DNA from: Campylobacterales bacterium
GTDB taxonomy: Bacteria; Campylobacterota; Campylobacteria; Campylobacterales; QNZT01
Assembly: GCA_027055005.1 (NCBI GenBank)
Contig: JALUNR010000171.1
Coordinates: 1-7,429, forward strand
Reading direction: 5' to 3'
DNA: 7,429 nt
Made by a program: the position numbers and the translations under genes
Shown here: positions 7,174 through 7,429 of the stretch, piece by piece
Layout: every line of letters begins with the position of its first letter
Position numbering within the stretch: the first letter of the stretch is position 1
The notes under the pieces: model-generated
The model's input: only the letters and a program-made list of their open reading frames with translations
What the model was told of the DNA's origin: nothing
Database searches by the model: none

Positions 7174-7181
7174 GCTACAAT
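7168..7181 (+). promoter_or_regulatory. Probable metH promoter (extended -10 with T-tract)
   Basis: TACAAT at 7176-7181 is preceded by TG and one base (7173-7175), forming an extended -10 element, and by a run of T (7168-7173). This closely follows the known Campylobacterota sigma-70 promoter pattern of T-tract plus extended -10. Transcription would begin near 7188, leaving a leader of about 20 nt that contains the metH Shine-Dalgarno-like GGAA (7197-7200). Confidence 0.6.
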
Positions 7182-7207
7182 AAAACAAAAAACAACGGAA
7201 AATCGAC

Positions 7208-7429
7208 TTGAAAAACATAAAAGATTTTATAGGCAAAAAAGTTTTAACATTTGATGGAGCTATGGGTACTCAAATCCAAGCTCTATCTATACCAGACTCT
7301 GCTTGGCAGGGCAATGAAGGGTGCAATGAACTTTTAAACACTACTTTTAAAGATGGGATAATAAAAATTCACTCCTCTTATGCAAAAGCAGGGGCAAATA
7401 TCATAAAGACAAACACCTTTGGGGCAATC
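7208..7429 (+). CDS. metH: Methionine synthase, cobalamin-dependent (partial, 5' end only)
   Basis: The 74 visible residues are the start of a homocysteine-binding (betaine-homocysteine methyltransferase type) barrel: DGAMGTQIQ, then WQGNEGCNELLN and KAGANIIKTNTFGA, closely matching the N-terminus of MetH. MetH transfers a methyl group from methyltetrahydrofolate through cobalamin to homocysteine, yielding methionine. The start is taken as TTG 7208, with GGAA at 7197-7200 seven nt upstream and a normal spacing to DGAMGT; no in-frame ATG comes before that motif. The zinc-binding cysteines, folate, cobalamin and reactivation domains lie beyond the window. A shorter protein, such as a homocysteine methyltransferase fused to methylenetetrahydrofolate reductase, shares this domain, but the NEGCNELLN form favours MetH. 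The gene seems to have its own promoter and to be separate from the preceding operon. Confidence 0.82.
   Translation, partial: MKNIKDFIGKKVLTFDGAMGTQIQALSIPDSAWQGNEGCNELLNTTFKDGIIKIHSSYAKAGANIIKTNTFGAI

Noticed and set aside
1..7429. Mobile elements, CRISPR arrays, tRNA or rRNA genes
   Set aside because: No transposase or integrase, spaced direct repeats, or tRNA/rRNA-like segments were seen; nearly all sequence is accounted for by the eight housekeeping-type genes.

Overview
The window is strongly AT-rich, codes densely, and has short intergenic gaps and T-rich promoters with little visible -35. Protein sequences and gene order (clpS-clpA-aat) point to a bacterium of the Campylobacterota (former Epsilonproteobacteria), perhaps Arcobacter- or Sulfurimonas-like. 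The genus cannot be fixed from sequence reading alone.

Layout: at the left edge, on the minus strand, lies the 5' part of bioD (dethiobiotin synthetase, biotin pathway). A 135-bp divergent intergenic region separates it from a plus-strand run of six tightly packed genes: clpS, clpA, aat, an lhgO-like FAD oxidoreductase, an eptA-like phosphoethanolamine transferase, and xth (AP endonuclease/exonuclease III). From clpA to xth every junction overlaps (26, 8, 1 and 4 bp), and clpS-clpA is separated by 3 bp, so this is very likely one translationally coupled operon. After xth, a 42-bp gap holds a possible weak terminator and a good promoter for metH (cobalamin-dependent methionine synthase), whose 5' end closes the window.

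How the genes work together: clpS, clpA and aat form the dedicated part of the bacterial N-degron (N-end rule) pathway. Aat adds Leu/Phe to proteins with N-terminal Lys/Arg, ClpS binds the resulting N-terminal Leu/Phe/Trp/Tyr, and ClpA unfolds the substrate and feeds it to ClpP (not in the window). The three following genes act in unrelated processes: 2-hydroxyacid oxidation, envelope modification and DNA repair. Their link to the N-degron genes appears to be shared expression; no shared biochemistry is evident.

No clearly undescribed system is visible. The points most worth a second look are a G7 tract inside the conserved WGGDL motif of aat, the unusual contents of the overlapping operon, non-ATG starts in four of eight genes, an Ala next to the metal-binding Glu of the EptA-like enzyme, and a T-tract shared between a terminator and the metH promoter.
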